Shown: piece by piece, positions 13,548 to 13,863 of the stretch | Position numbering within the stretch: the first letter of the stretch is position 1 | How the letters are laid out: every line of letters begins with the position of its first letter | Translations under genes and position numbers: made by a program | Assembly: GCA_020718525.1 (NCBI GenBank) | Contig: DYRX01000078.1 | Location: forward strand, 1 to 13,863 | Direction: 5' to 3' | Source of the DNA: Victivallis vadensis | GTDB lineage: Bacteria; Verrucomicrobiota; Lentisphaeria; Victivallales; GWF2-50-93 | Length of the DNA: 13,863 bases | Notes under the pieces: generated by a model | What the model saw: only the letters and a program-made list of their open reading frames with translations | The model's database searches: none | Told to the model about the DNA's origin: nothing

Positions 13548-13863
13548 ACTTTACTCCTGTTTAGCTTAAAGACCAGGGACCTATGACAAAAGCGGCGCAC
13601 TTGGTCATCAGGAGATTCTAAGAACGACTAGCCTTGCGCACAAGCAAATCTAATATTTCCACAACGACGAAAATTATGGGAATGGTCTGATAACATCATC
13701 CTACATTGCATACTTTTCCAGTAAAAGAAAGAATCTTCCCTTCAGAAAATTGCGGTGCAATTTTCATTGGATAATCTGGAGCGGAAGTCTGCGGAAAGAC
13801 TTACGCCCAGATTATCTAGTGTCCTGTTTCTTAAATACTAATCGTAAATTGATTGAATAATAG
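13548..13863. other. Upstream region of the fusion gene, no gene seen
   Basis: About 316 bp to the window end. It should contain the promoter of the minus-strand fusion gene, but I find no convincing hexamer pair. It includes weak inverted repeats (ATGAC/GTCAT around 13583-13610) and repeat copy B. The last 45 bases after the repeat are A+T-rich. Confidence 0.5.
13745..13819. repeat. Two-hairpin repeat, copy B
   Basis: First part: perfect hairpin GAAAATTGC-GGT-GCAATTTTC (13745-13765). Second part: GATAATCTGG (13770-13779) and CCAGATTATC (13807-13816) form a perfect 10-bp outer stem, with GCG/CGC and AAGTCT/AGACTT inside, followed by TAG. Relative to copy A it has about ten extra bases (13780-13789) that lengthen the inner stem and lacks copy A's five-base insertion in the first hairpin. 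Confidence 0.7.

Overview
The window looks like a stretch of ordinary bacterial chromosome with short accessory patches. It carries nine full-length protein genes of recognisable families, one gene truncated by the window's left edge, one small unrecognised gene, one tRNA, and several intergenic repeat-like or decayed elements. The mix of metX plus metW, a small polyprenol-phosphate sugar transferase, a fused Memo/AMMECR1 protein, ROK and PfkB sugar kinases and many intergenic palindromes suggests a Gram-negative bacterium. A member of the PVC superphylum (Lentisphaerota or a relative) is my low-confidence guess; nothing in the window proves the lineage.

Left part (1-1412): the 3' end of an ADP-ribosylglycohydrolase gene is followed after one base by a 61-residue unrecognised gene. 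About 800 bp without a credible gene come next. They hold a long imperfect palindrome, a short 8-bp-period repeat and two back-to-back hairpins, the latter probably ending the metXW transcript.

Methionine block (1413-4489): metX (homoserine O-acyltransferase) and a metW-type methyltransferase gene overlap by 8 bp on the minus strand. The MetW protein is unusual, being two complete MetW domains in one chain that are about two-thirds identical. Upstream of metX lies a structured leader with a 10-codon reading frame that has a much stronger ribosome binding site than metX and stops two bases before the metX start. Divergent from metX is a stand-alone Lrp/AsnC-type ligand-binding (RAM) domain protein behind a perfect -10 hexamer and an inverted repeat.

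Middle (4490-5704): a tRNA-Leu(GAG) with encoded CCA touches, with zero spacing, the start codon of a PglC/WcaJ-type phosphoglycosyl transferase. A convergent NUDIX hydrolase follows.

Sugar block (5885-11041): PHP phosphoesterase, ROK kinase and PfkB (ribokinase-like) kinase genes form a plus-strand operon. Glycerol dehydrogenase (gldA) faces it on the minus strand, and an SGNH hydrolase with a GxDLY-type N-terminal domain runs on the plus strand. Together these suggest carbohydrate or polyol use and ester removal from glycans, but the substrates cannot be read from the sequence.

Right part (11042-13863): a decayed IS630-family transposase remnant is followed by a two-hairpin repeat. A 570-residue Memo-AMMECR1 fusion gene comes next on the minus strand, and a second copy of the same repeat lies upstream of that gene. 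The two repeat copies therefore flank the fusion gene in the same orientation.
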